Shown here: piece by piece, positions 41,128-52,332 of the stretch
How positions within the stretch are numbered: the first letter of the stretch is position 1
Layout: each line of letters begins with the position of its first letter
Source: Macrothele yani
Taxonomy: Eukaryota > Arthropoda > Arachnida > Araneae > Macrothelidae
Assembly: GCA_039090855.1 (NCBI GenBank)
Contig: CM077011.1
Location: 24,891,001 to 24,955,000, forward strand
Reading direction: 5' to 3'
Length of the DNA stretch: 64,000 nt
Notes under the pieces: model-generated
The model's database searches: none
The model's input: the letters and a program-made list of their open reading frames with translations, nothing else
What the model was told of the DNA's origin: nothing
Made by a program: the position numbers and the translations under genes

Positions 41128-41830
41128 TGCCTGCATCGCAGGATGCACATGAGATAAAGGCAGATTGCAGCGAGAGATTGCAGCGAGAACTGAGCTACGC
41201 GGACGTAGCTCAGTTGGAAGAGCGACTTATTCCGGAATGAGGGGACCGGGTTCGATGCCCGGCGCGGACAAAAATGACGGAGAAATTTACTTCGTCATAT
41301 TGGCGCCCGAACTTCAAGAATGACCTGGCCGTTAAAGTTCTCGCAAGGGTGTGATGTTCTTTCCACACCGCGAGACAGGAAAAATAAGAGAATCCCTTTT
41401 TCAGCGCTTCGAAAAATAAATGTGTGTGATGTTACGTTCCACACACCAAATTGACTGGGATTTCTCCAGTCTACGTTCTTCAGCGGATGACTGCCTACAG
41501 TGATACATGGTCGCAGCTGACCCGTGGGCCATACCGCTGGCCCTCTTTCGGGGCGGGGGGGAGATGTGACGTGCCTGCACCGCAGGACGCGCATGAGATA
41601 AAGGAAGACATCATACGTCCGCGTAGCTCAGTTGGGAGAGCGACTTATTCCGCAATGATGCCCGGCGTGGACAAAAATGACGAAGAAATGCCTGCACCGC
41701 AGGACGCACACGAGATAAAGGAAGATAGGAGCGAGAGCATACGTCCGCGTAGCTCAGTTGAAAGAGCGACTTATTCCGCAATGAGGGGACCGGGTTCGAC
41801 GCCCGGCGTGGACAAAATGACGAAGAAATT
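41128..41830 (+). mobile_element. Cluster of tRNA-headed SINEs (family S4), three heads
   Basis: Heads at about 41190-41269, 41617-41672 (internally deleted) and 41743-41813, each preceded by a leader (tgcctgcaccgcaggacgca, catgagataaag). The third head has gtccgcgtagctcagttg, B box gggttcgacgcccgg and pairing ends gtccgcg/cgtggac. After the first head comes a ~300-bp body: gaccRggccgttaaag, gagaatccctttttcagcgc, ttcgaaaaataaatgtgtg and ctgacccgtgggccat. The part gcgcttcgaaaaat-gtgtga is the sequence amplified at 44.6-47 kb. Confidence 0.88.
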
Positions 41831-41844
41831 TACTTCGTTATAGG

Positions 41845-41955
41845 TGGTTGACATAAGGGTGGTGGCTTCTTTTGGGGTGTTAACTTAAGGGCGGTTGACT
41901 TTGGGGTTGTTAACTTTTGGGTGGTTTAACTTTTCGACTTTGGGGAGGCTAACAT
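41845..41955. repeat. 'ggggtggttaac' minisatellite, right segment
   Basis: ggtggttgacataagggtgg and following units, matching the left segment at 41048. Confidence 0.7.
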
Positions 41956-42156
41956 AGTTGCTCTTCCCATAGAGGTTGGAATGCTTCATTACGGAGTAGG
42001 CACAACATTGCTGTAACTGAGGACGTACTTTTGATGTTGTATTTGTGTTCATTCAGGAGGGTCCTCAGATTACGAGCCGTCGAGCCTATATAAATAAACA
42101 CGATGTTCGATCGCTGTTAGCGGGATAAGGTAAACACCGTGTCGATCCAGCATCTG

Positions 42157-42228
42157 GGTCTGGTCTCTGTCGTATTTTATGGATGACCATATTTAATAAC
42201 GACAGAGACCCCACCCAGATGTTGGACG
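42157..42228. repeat. 26-bp imperfect inverted repeat
   Basis: ccagcatctgggtctggtct-ctgtcg (42157 onward) pairs with cgacagagaccccacccaga-tgttgg (ending ~42228) with about 30 nt between. Possibly the edge of a small hairpin element beside the 26-bp array. Confidence 0.5.
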
Positions 42229-42229
42229 T

Positions 42230-42660
42230 CGGAAGATATGATTACTCCAGGCATCGGCAGATATGATTACTCCATGAAATTCACTGATATGAAAACTTCA
42301 GCAAATGCTCAGATATGATCAATCCAGTAAATGTACTGATATGAACATTACAGTAAATTCACAGATATGATTAGTCCAGTAAATGTACTGATATGAACAT
42401 TCCAGTAAATTCACAGATATGATCAGTCCAGTAAATGAACTGATATGATCCCTACGGTAAATAAATCGGCACATATGATTACTCCAGTAAATTTACAGAT
42501 ATGAACATTTCAGTAAATGCACAGATAAGATCACTCCAGTAAATGTGCTGACATGATCACTCCAGTAAATGTACAGATAGGATCACTTCAATAAATGCAC
42601 AAATATGATCACTTCAATAAATGCACATATATGATCACTACAGTAAATTCGCAGTTATGT
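42230..42660. repeat. Tandem array of 26-bp units
   Basis: About 16 copies of a unit close to cagatatgatcactccagta-aatgca, with alternating gatca and gaaca variants. Confidence 0.93.
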
Positions 42661-43212
42661 TTGGACTGGTATTTTGCTTGCCATTCCTGGATCGCAGAGC
42701 ACTGGTAAAATGTTCTATTAACCAGCGAGTCACGCGTCATACGGTTTAGTCCAGATGAACACATTTGAGCCTGGAGATTGCCGAGAGAACGTTTTATATC
42801 AGGACTGCATCGCTCCATCTGATTAGTTTGGTGGCGGGTATGTAACGGTTTGAAGATATTTCAGTTAAATGGAGCTTGGTCTATTGGTCGTTGTACTAGG
42901 AATCATGAATTCCAACCATTACCTCGATATTCTGGACAATTCCTCATTCCCTACTTTGTGGCAGTGTTTTGGTATGTATCGTTGTTGTTTTAACATGAGT
43001 ATGCTTCATGTCACACTGCATCATGTGGAGAATGCTGGTTTCCAAAGCGAAACTTTGAAATCTGGAACCTACCAACCCCAATTCGGAACTTCAACGCAAC
43101 AGAATACCTTTCTGACGCAAAATCGAATTTGGGACGCTGTTACAGGAATGTTCACTGGATTTCTTGCAGTGTCTTGTCGCGTGGGTACGTCAGGCCTTTG
43201 CTTGCAAGAGAA
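42660..43212 (+). pseudogene. Tc1-like transposase fragment (family D), diverged
   Basis: The plus strand reads LVVVLGIMNSNHYLDILDNS followed by SFPTLWQCFG, which matches the block between the first and second catalytic residues of a Tc1-like family. FQHDNA-like residues are not intact downstream. Upstream (42660-42868) is alignable only by feel. No inverted ends found. Called from one strong block. Confidence 0.5.
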
Positions 43213-44439
43213 TTAAACAATTTTGGGGGATTTAGCTATGTTTCCTCCGTGATAAAGTGAAGGAATTACTAGATACCCCAGATTCGCTCTTCTTCAGTGG
43301 TACTCTTTATTCAGTGCAGTGTATGGGGAAGGTCATGAATTTTCTTGTCGTTATTTCTAGAGTATATTACCATTCTTATTGTTTTCAAAATGATCTGTTT
43401 CTGTTTATTGTATTAAAGTCTTTCTCGGTTACCTCGCTAACAAGCTATGGCTTACAACTTAATTTTTCCCTCGCTGTCCCATATCGGCATTAGACATTCA
43501 AAAACCATATTATCCCCTCGTCTTAACCTTTTTGTTTCAGAGACCCAAACGCTCTCTCCGTCGTGGGAAAAGTCACAAAAATATCTTCTCTTCTTTCGAA
43601 ATACTAAATCAAGATTCACTGTTTTCCTCCCTTCTCTTAAGGAAACCGCGTACTACTTCCAATTGCCTTCATGCTCTCTCTCTCTCTCTCTCTAGCCAGT
43701 TGCGAAATTCTCATTATCGCGACTTTTATTTACCCTCTTCGGGAGAAACAACTCATTAAAACTTACATTTGTAAGAAAAAGTCATGTGTTCGAATCTCTT
43801 GCTATGCGGACATTGTGGCATAAAATCATGAAATCATTAAAAAATTACTCCAACTCTGAGGCACATGAACAGCAGATTCATAGAGCAGTCTGTAACAACG
43901 TTTTCTCCAAAAATCGGAATCATCGCAATGAGTGGTCACCTCCCCTCCCTCATTAACGGCTGGCTGAAGATTAGTAAAAGAACCATCTCAATGCCTATAA
44001 AAATATACTAAGGAAAAAAGGAAATGATCCTAACTTATCAGATGACATTGAAAGAAAGATTATTAACGCTAAATTTTTCTGAGACTAATGAGTCCACGCC
44101 TAATCGAATCTAGTCTCTCCCGCAGCGACGTGTCTCCAAATCAGCTTCGGCAATAGCTCTGCAGATAGAGTGGAGTAACATTCAGATCGAGAGTTACCGG
44201 AATTTGTAGAAAGGTGAGTAAAAGGGTTGCTGCAGTCATTAAAGCTAGAAGTGACCCTTCTACAAATTGTATATACCATATCAAAATTTTGAAATGAAAG
44301 CATTGTTTGGCAGGTGTTCTAATACCTTTCGCGTCATAATGTATATATGCACGTTCACAGAAGGAGCTGATCTGGTAAATATGTGGATGGACACAATAGA
44401 TTTGTCGAAAAACAAGTTTATAGCGAAACTGCCCTTTCC
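43213..44439. other. No recognisable gene; short (CT)n
   Basis: A (CT)10 tract at ~43675-43694. Open stretches here have no family signature. Confidence 0.4.
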
Positions 44440-47058
44440 TGCAGGTGATGGAATTCGAACTCGGATATTCTAACTCTTGAACTACACCGGCGAAAGCATA
44501 TCGATGGAACTTTCCGTTTTGGCATGTGATTCACCTCTGAAATACGTGCGTCACGTATCCCCCTCCCATCCCTTGAGAAAGGCTACTGCATGAAATCGCA
44601 GGGTTTTTTTTGGGGTCTGCCAACTAACCATACTTAGAGGAACTCTCTGTAAAAGAAAGAATTCTGATTAATTTCAGATGACTTTTACAAGTAGCGTCAC
44701 ACATTTATCGAAGACCAGAACGAGGAATTCTGATTAATTTCATACAACTTGTGTAAGAAGCATCACACATTTTTCGATGAGCAGAAGAAAAAATCTAATT
44801 AATTCCAGACGACTTGCGCAAGAAGCGAAGCAACACGTATTTTTCGAAGCGCAGAAGGAGAAATTCTGATTAGTTTCAGACGATGTGTGGAAGGAGCACC
44901 ACACATTTTTCGGATAGCAGAATAAGGAATTTTGATTAATTCCAGACGATGTGTGGAAGAATCACACATTTTTCGAAATACAGAAGAAATAATTCTGATT
45001 AATTCCAGACGATGTGTGGAAGAATGATCACACATTTTTCAAAACGCAGAAGAAGGAATAATGATGAATTCCAGACGTTGTGTGAAAGAAGCATCACCCA
45101 TTTTTCGAAGAGCAGAATAACGAATTTTGATTAATTACAGACGATGTGTGGAAGAATCACACATTTTTAGAAATACAGAAGAAATAATTCTGATTAATTC
45201 CAGACGATGTGTGGAAGAATGATCACACATTTTTCAAAACGTAGAAGAAGGAATAATGATGAATTCCAGACGTTGTGTGAAAGAAGCATCATCCATTTTT
45301 CGAAGAGCAGAATAACGAATTTTGATTAATTCCAGACGATGTGTGGAAGAATCACACATTTTTCGAAATGCAGACGAAGGAATTCTGATTAATTCCAGAC
45401 GATGTGTGGAAGAATTATCACACATTTTTGAAAACGCAAATAAAGGAACTATGATTAATTCCAGACGTTGTGTGGAAAAAGCATCTACCATTTTTCGGAG
45501 GGGAGAAGAAGGAATTGTGAGAAATTATAGACGATGTGTTGAAGAATCACACATTTTTCGAAGCGCAGAAAAAGGAATTCTGATTAATTCCAGACGATGT
45601 GTTAAAGTAGCATCATACATTTTTCAAAGCGCAGAAGAAGGAATTCTGATTAATTCCAGACGTTTGTGTAGAAGAAACATCACCCATTTTTCGAAGCGCA
45701 GAAGAAGGAATTCTGATTAATTCCAGACGTTGTGTAGAAGAAACATCACCCATTTTTCGAAGCGCAGAAGAAGGAATTCTGATTAATTCCAGACGTTTGT
45801 GTAGAAGAAACATCACCCATTTTTCGAAGCGCAGAAGAAGGAATTCTGATTAATTCCAGACGTTTGTGTAGAAGAAACATCACCCATTTTTCGAAGCGCA
45901 GAAGAAGGAATTCTGATTAATTCCAGACGTTGTGTAGAAGAAACATCACCCATTTATCGAAGCGCAGAAGAAGGAATTCTGATTAATTACATACGATGCG
46001 TTAAAGAAACATCACCCATTTTTCGAAGCGCAAAAGAAGGAATTCTGATTAATTCCAGACGTTGCGTGGAAGAAACATCACCCATTTTTCGAAGCGCAGA
46101 AGAAGGAATTCTGATTAATTCCAGACGATGTGTTAAAGTAGCATCACCCATTTTTCGAAGCGCAGAAGAAGGAATTCTGATTAATTCCAGACGTTGTGTG
46201 TAGAAGAAACATCACCCATTTTTCGAAGCGCAGAAGAAGGAATTCTGATTAATTCCAGACGTTGTGTAGAAGAAACATCACCCATTTTTCGAAGCGCAGA
46301 AGAAGGAATTCTGATTAATTCCAGACGTTTGTGTAGAAGAAACATCACCCATTTTTCGAAGCGCAGAAGAAGGAATTCTGATTAATTCCAGACGTTGTGT
46401 AGAAGAAACATCACCCATTTTTCGAAGCGCAGAAGAAGGAATTCTGATTAATTCCAGACGTTGTGTAGAAGAAACATCACCCATTTTTCGAAGCGCAGAA
46501 GAAGGAATTCTGATTAATTCCAGACGTTTGTGTAGAAGAAACATCACCCATTTTTCGAAGCGCAGAAGAAGGAATTCTGATTAATTCCAGACGTTGTGTA
46601 GAAGAAACATCACCCATTTTTCGAAGCGCAGAAGAATGAATTCTGATTAATTACATACGATGCGTTAAAGAATCACACGTTTTTCGAAGCGCAAAAGAAG
46701 GAATTCTGATTAATTCCAGACGTTGCGCGGAAGAAGCACCCATTTTTCGAAGCGCAGAAGAAGGAATTCTGATTAATTACAGACGATATGTTGAAGAATC
46801 ACACGTTTTTCGAAACGCAGAAGAAGGAACTCTGATCAATTCCAGACGACTTGTGAAAGAAGCATTACACATATCTTGAAGCGCAGGAGAAGAAATTCTG
46901 ATTAATTCCAGACGATGTGTTGTAGAAGCATCACACATTTTTTGAAGCGCAGAAGGAGAAATTCTCATTAATTCCAGACGATGTATGATGGGATTCAAAC
47001 GCCTGTCTTCCTATTCCGGAATCGAATATTTTTAGCCGCTTGAACTATACGGACGAAG
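44440..47058 (-). mobile_element. S2 SINE pair with hugely expanded internal satellite
   Basis: On the minus strand: a tRNA-like head (47058-46984, B box gtttgaatcccatc), then the 66-bp array, then a tail with cctttctcaagggatggg (near 44565-44582), then a second head (44496-44440, B box gagttcgaattcc). This is the same order as at 3564-3973, where the middle contains a single unit. The locus is therefore read as an S2 composite whose middle unit was amplified. Confidence 0.75.
44640..46983. repeat. Satellite of 66-bp units, ~35 copies
   Basis: Plus-strand unit: ttctgattaattccagacgt, tgtgtagaagaaacatcacc, catttttcgaagcgcagaag, aaggaa. Between about 45600 and 46620 copies are almost identical; toward both ends they diverge and carry indels. 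That pattern fits homogenisation by unequal exchange in the middle. Because 66 is 3 x 22, all frames give a 22-residue peptide repeat without stops on both strands; this does not imply a protein. Confidence 0.97.
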
Positions 47059-47109
47059 GCTTTTCTCTACAATTTGCCATTTTATTCTGTGCCTCTGAGA
47101 TAGGTACTT

Positions 47110-47690
47110 GACAGATTGTTCTGTGACGTGCCTGCCCCGCAGGACGCACACGACATAAAGGCATATAGCAGCGATAACGAACGTCCATGTAGCTCAGTTG
47201 GTAGAGCTACTTGTTCCGGAATAAGTGTACTCGGGTTCGATTCCCGGCATGGACCAAAAATGACGGAAAAATTTACTTCGTTATAATGGCGTCCGAACTT
47301 CCGGGATGACCCGGCCGTTAAAGATCTCGCAATGGTGTGTTGTTCTTTCCACACCGCAAGATAGGAAAAATAAGAGAATCCCTTCTTCAGCGCTTCGAAA
47401 AATAAAGTGTGTGACGTTGCATTCCAGACACCAGATTGACTGGGAGTTCTCAAGGGCACGTTCTACAGCGGGTGGCTGCCTGCAATGATTCACGGTCACG
47501 GCTGACCCGTGGGCCATGCCCCCGACCCTCTTTCGGGGTCCGCGTAGCTCAGTTGGTAGAGCTACTGAGCTAGGATAACGAACGTCCGCGTAGCTCAGTT
47601 GGTAGAGCTACTTGTTCCGGAATAAGTGTACTCGGGTTCGATTCCCGACATGGACCAAAAAGGACAGAGAAATTTACTTCGTTATAGTTC
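47110..47690 (+). mobile_element. Cluster of tRNA-headed SINEs (family S4), heads at 47183, 47538 and 47584
   Basis: Leader tgcctgccccgcaggacgca, then head 47183-47254 (gtccatgtagctcagttggt, B box gggttcgattcccgg, end catggac; acceptor ends pair perfectly). A body with gatgacccggccgttaaag, cccttcttcagcgcttcg and ctgacccgtgggccatgc follows to ~47530. Then a truncated head (47538-47570) and a full one (47584-47655, whose ends gtccgcg/catggac no longer match fully). Same family as 41128-41830. Confidence 0.88.
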
Positions 47691-47884
47691 ATGAACTGTG
47701 TTCTTTACATTCTTCAAAGAATAAATGCAAAAACTATCGGTGTCTATAGTTTTTAATTTTGTTATAATATCTGGCATTTTTGCCAAGTGATTAGAGTTTT
47801 TAGTTGTGGATATACATTTTTTGAACAGTATTTGTTTCGTGTTTACGATTAAAAATAAAATGCATTTTCTTTTTTCTTTTCCAG

Positions 47885-48107
47885 GATCATTCCGTAATTT
47901 CATCAGTATCGCCGTTCAACAATGCCGATACATTATCGAAGGAAATGCCTCCAATCTTTGAGGGGCAAAATCTCAGCAGTTCCTCTATCAAATCTTACCA
48001 GGATTTCTATAGAGTGGCCTACGGCACGCCTGAGGGCATTGAATACATTCGGAAACACTATGGACCAACAGGATTACAGCAAGCGAGATCAAATTACATC
48101 TCACAAG
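47885..48107 (+). CDS. Candidate internal exon of an unidentified host gene
   Basis: A strong acceptor (ttttcttttttcttttccag, ending 47884) is followed by 74 codons open from the first base (phase 0) and a donor ACAAG|GTACAG at 48107/48108. Total 223 nt, ending in phase 1. The peptide begins DHSVISSVSPFNNADTLSKE and continues MPPIFEGQNL, SSSSIKSYQDFYRVAYGTPE, GIEYIRKHYGPTGLQQARSN, YISQ. Composition is balanced and codon use looks coding, unlike nearby repeats. I do not recognise the family. Partner exons are not evident in this window, so introns are probably long. Confidence 0.6.
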
Positions 48108-48590
48108 GTACAGAATCAAAGAAATATTTTTTTTTTGCCGTTGTAAAAGAAAAAAAAATAGAATATAACTACTACTCTCCTCATCCCTCACTTCCCACTT
48201 TCCCTTGCATTTGGGCTTCAGTATTGAAATTAGAAACCATAGAAAGGAGCCCACCTCTGGTCCCTTGAGAGTAGTTGTAAGGTTTCCGTGAGAGGCGAAA
48301 GTTTATGGGACATATGGAGTCTATTCGTTGTAGGTTTAATGTCTAAAGACAGAGGTTGTTGGGACTAAAGCATTTCGCGGATTCCTAAATTTCTGCTGTC
48401 AGCTCCCAAAACAAAAAACATTATCCTTAGATTTCTCCTTTTGTCTGTTCTGTGCGCGCCTCTTCTGAGACAAAATCAGAACTAACTGTACCCAGCACAA
48501 CCTTCACCGATACATCAGAGCTGAGAATTAAGTACATAGCGATCCAGATATTTATCAAAGCAGTACGCAGCTGTTAGTTTTGGGGCTTTT
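48108..48590. other. Probable intron sequence, no feature
   Basis: Follows the candidate donor. T- and A-runs only. Confidence 0.35.
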
Positions 48591-49330
48591 CCCATATACG
48601 GGAGCTGATCAAAAAGTCAGTCACACTCTTGAATAAAAAACAAAACCAAAAAAGAGGTATACTCTGGTGATGTATGAAGGCACAACATTTATTCATTTTT
48701 CGACGTAGTCACGTAGTCGGACTGTAAACATTTATCGGAACATGTGATTCACTTTTCCATACCTGTACAGGAAAAATCTCCTCCAGTTTGGTGCAACTAG
48801 TAAAAGACCGCAGTTTTCACCATCGGTTTTGAACCGTTGCCCACCAAGGTCCTGCTTCATTTTACGGAGCAAATGGTAATCCCACGAGGTTAAGTCGGAG
48901 CTGTACGGTGGATGTTGCCACACCTCCCACTTGAATGACTGAAGCTATTCTGCTGGATAGTGATGGTAGAAGAACCATTCGACTCAAATTTGTGCAACCC
49001 TAGTGATGGTAGGAGAACCATTCGTCCGTCAAATGTGTGCAACCCTTTTCAAACTGTTGGCACCACTTTAAAATGGTCGGGTGAGACATTGGATTCCCCC
49101 GTATTCGGCACAGATTTCATGATGCATGTCAGTGCAGTTTAGGCACTTAGCCCACAAAAGTCGAATGGTTCTTCGCACTTCCAATTTAGAGTAAGAATCC
49201 AGTTGACGCGCCATTGCGAACTGTCTTCAGCACACGCCTTACGCAATTACTGAACTAAAACAACTCCTGTCGGCAGCTATGGCGTACTGTCTACTTTGCT
49301 CCCAAGCACACACGGTCTGACTGCAATAAC
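48591..49330 (-). mobile_element. Mariner-like element remnant, internally deleted
   Basis: The minus strand carries an N-terminal transposase piece (start 49214) and, after loss of the middle, a C-terminal piece (48923-48732). A small local duplication (gtgatggtagaagaaccatt at 48959 and 49002) sits at the deletion point. The left edge near 48602 reads gagctgatcaaaaagtcag, a plausible terminal repeat; the right end is not clear. Confidence 0.7.
48732..49214 (-). pseudogene. Mariner-like transposase, N- and C-terminal pieces
   Basis: N-terminal part: MARQLDSYSKLEVRRTIRLL, then WAKCLNCTDMHHEIC, an HTH typical of arthropod and SETMAR-like mariners. C-terminal part: HPPYSSDLTSWDYHLLRKMK followed by QDLGGQRF, matching the mariner block around the last catalytic Asp (normally Y-S-P-D-L-A-P-x-D-Y). 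The central catalytic Asp residues are deleted. Confidence 0.8.
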
Positions 49331-49714
49331 ACTCTAGATGGCGCTAAATGTAACTTACCTTTTGCTTCACCTACGTACAACCCTATCGGAATCAAATAAT
49401 CTAATTTCTGATACAAAAACAACTGTCCATAACCTAGTTGTATTCTGGTATACACTCTTGTTAATTACTTTATTGCTCGTGTAATTTCATGCAGTAATCC
49501 TTTTTTTACATGAAGGCGATTTTTTTGGAGTTTTGAGAAAACCCTTCCCGTCGCAGCAGTGTTCATTAAATGTCTTTGATTTTACATTCCAATATTTACA
49601 TTACCAAATGAAAATTATTTTGGTTTACCTGCATTACCAACATTGAGTGCCACGAATGTATTTCATTTTTATTACCAGCATTGGATAGCAATAATTTCAA
49701 TCTCTTTTCCTTCG

Positions 49715-49717
49715 CTT

Positions 49718-49771
<54 letters not shown>

Positions 49772-49885
49772 TCACTCTCTCTCTCACTCTCTCACTCTCT
49801 CTCTCTCTCTCTCGCCCTCTCCCCCCCCCCTTCGTCTCTCTCTCTCTCTCTCTCTCGCCCTCTCCCTCCCCTTCCCCTTCCCCGT
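49715..49885. repeat. (CT)n microsatellite
   Basis: About 170 bp of near-pure CT with C-runs at 49820-49831 and 49862-49885. The open Ser/Leu stretches across it are artefacts. Confidence 0.97.
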
Positions 49886-50193
49886 TTAGTCTAATCGTTA
49901 TCTTCTCTTTTCATGAGAATGTATTCCATGACTTGACACGGAATGGAACCACGTCTACACTGGTTTCCATAAATTAAGCAACAAACCGAAAAATCGCGCT
50001 ATTTGGACGAAATATTGTTCAAATTGCACGACATTTGCAACGTTACGGGTGAAGGCAAACAGCATCGATGTACGAAAGGCAAATCAGTAGCGCTGGCAAA
50101 TACGCAAGAGCTTAAAACCAGCTGTTTCGGAGGGAGTCGCCACTTCATATGCGGCGATGGATGACATGATTTCGAGATAACAATTTTGTTAGC

Positions 50194-51216
50194 ATGGCTT
50201 CGAGACGTCTTTTACCAGCGGAGTTAAGCTACAGAGTGATAGGCCGACTCGAAGCAGGGCAACGGCAGGCGGACGTCGCTAGATGACTCAACGTTGATTG
50301 TTCTGTGGTCAGCAGGATGTGGCAACAGTTACAAGTCACGGGTGCAGCTTCCCGAAGGTACAGCTAAATTAGAGCAAGGGCGACGACCTTCGCGGCGGAT
50401 GACCCGTATTTGCGGCTTTTGGCACGGTGAGACAGGGCGGTTACACCGACTCGTCTCAGATCTGTGCTTGCGACAGCGACCGGACTGGCGGTATCAGCTT
50501 CGACGGTACGCAGAGAATTACATGCAGGAATACTGTATGTTCAGCGACTGGTATTATTCGTGCTCCTCACCGCCCCCCCCCCCGGCAATTGGGCACGAAT
50601 ACATGTGAGCTGGACTTAAAATCAGTGGAAGTCCGTTCTGTTCACTGATGAGTTTTGATATTGTTTACAGAATGATTCTCGCCAAGTATACATCTGGACA
50701 GAGGCCGGTTCTCATTTTCTTCCCTCTAATATCACCGAAAGGAACACCTATGGTTGTGGTAGTGTCCTGGTGTGAGCAGGCATATCGTTAGGCGGCCGTA
50801 CCGACCTCTATGTGTTGTCACGTGGAAACCCAATGCTCCGAGGCATAGAGACGACATCCTGGACCCTATTGTTCGTCCGTATGCGGCCGCAAATTAGTGA
50901 TGCACTTGTACTGCAGCCGATAACGCTTCCTCTCACACAGCTCGCTTCGTGCACCAGTACCTGGAAAAGGAGACTATAGCCCGCATGGAGTGGCCAGCAC
51001 GCTTTCCCGATCTGAATTACATTAAGCATGTCTGAGATGCTCTCGGGAGACGTGTTGCTGGTTTCCAGCTCAGTCTCCGAACCCTTCAGGTGCTCCATCA
51101 CTGCTTTGCTCGAGCAATGGACGCAGCTACCCACGGAACTGCTCGACACCATACTTAACAGCGTGGAACATCGGTCAGGCTGTATTGCCGTTTGGAGTAA
51201 TCACACTCTGTATTGA
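50194..51216 (+). pseudogene. Tc1-like transposase (family E), heavily mutated
   Basis: Begins MASRRLLPAELSYRVIGRLE at 50194, then AGQRQADVAR and an in-frame TGA before LNVDCSVVSRMWQQL (HTH). Further blocks in shifting frames: SASTVRRELHAGILYVQRL, VLDP-like DILDPIVRPYAAA, and the C-terminus RCSITALLEQWTQLPTELLD, SGCIAVWSNHTLY, stop at 51216. The catalytic blocks are eroded. Many stops, so an old copy. Inverted ends could not be placed with confidence. Confidence 0.82.
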
Positions 51217-51302
51217 AGTACCTTTTCTTATTTCATCTTGATACCTATATATTTCTATATTTTCACATTTGCGTCACTGTATCACATGTTGTTATGTCTT
51301 TT

Positions 51303-52332
51303 TTACGCTTTCCAACCGTAGGTTGAAGAAGCGTATATGCTCCAGCTTTGTCCGTCCGTCTGTCCGTCCGTTAACACGATAACTCACGTGAAAAGGGTTA
51401 TATTTCGACTAAATTTTAGTATGTGGTGGAGGACCACCTGGGGACGAACCCTATTGAAAATGGGCGAAGCAGGGTCAATAGTCAGAACATAGAAGCGGGA
51501 TCCATTCCATTGCTCTTATGCGTCATAACGTGCGTAAAAATTGTTCGATTTCAATGAAATTTTAGTATGTGGTAGGGATCCACCTGGGGACGATCCCTAT
51601 TGAAATTGGGTGAACTTGGGTGAAAGGTGAGGACATAGGAGCTGGATCCATTCCATTGCCTTTATGCGTCATAACTTGCGTAAAAATGGTACGATTTCGA
51701 TGAAATTTTAGTATGGGGTAAGAAACCACATGGAGACGAAACCTCTTGAAAGTGGGCGAAATGGGGACAAAGGTCAGGACATAAAAGTGGGATCGATTCC
51801 ATTGCCTTATGCGTCATAACATGCGTAAATATGGTTCGATTTCGATGAAATTTTAGTATGTGGTAAGGGAGCTACTGGGGACGAATCCTATTGAAAATGA
51901 GCGAAATGGGGTCAAAGGTCAGGACACTGGAGTGGGGGAATCCATTCCATTGCCCTTGTGCATCATAACTTACCTAAAATGCTTGGATTGCGACAAAACT
52001 TTATCATGTTGTTCCGGAGGTATAGTGAAGCGGTTCTGTTGAATATCAACAAAATTGGGTCAAAGGTCATTGCACAAAAGCCGGATTTATTCCACAGCCA
52101 TTATTCTCATAACTTGCGTAAAACTGCTTCTATTGCAACAAAACTTAATCATGTTGTTCTGCAGGTATAGTGAACCGGTTCTGTTGAATATAATCGAAAT
52201 GGGCTCAAAGGTCAGGACACAGGAGCGAGATTTATTCCACAGCCATTATCCACATAACTTGAGTAATAATTTCTGGTATGTAGGAAAGCGTATCATAATC
52301 AATGCATTGCATGATTTATTTTACTAACTTGT
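51303..52332. repeat. Dispersed repeat with ~145-bp internal tandem units, long version
   Basis: Starts ttacgctttccaaccgtag, then ctccagctttgtccgtcc. Four A-type units carry cctggggacgaaYcctattg near 51435, 51580, 51725 and 51880 (period 145-153 bp). Two B-type units follow (near 51985 and 52130, cggttctgttgaatat). It ends ggaaagcgtatcataatcaa, tgcattgcatgattta, ctaacttgt. A shorter version with the same two ends is at 54411-54848. Type unknown. Confidence 0.85.

Noticed and set aside
41743..41813. Functional tRNA gene
   Set aside because: A and B boxes and end stems are good, but the anticodon arm does not give a normal 5-bp stem with a 7-nt loop, and the sequence sits in a SINE with a shared leader and body.
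42869..43216. Intact 115-codon protein
   Set aside because: Only the first ~35 codons resemble a Tc1 transposase block; the rest is a chance continuation in a decayed copy.
45322..46547. Open frames on both strands with 22-residue repeats
   Set aside because: The satellite unit is 66 bp, so every frame without a stop stays open; both strands are open, which argues against coding.
44640..46983. CRISPR-like regular repeats
   Set aside because: Units are contiguous with no unique spacers, and the context is eukaryotic.
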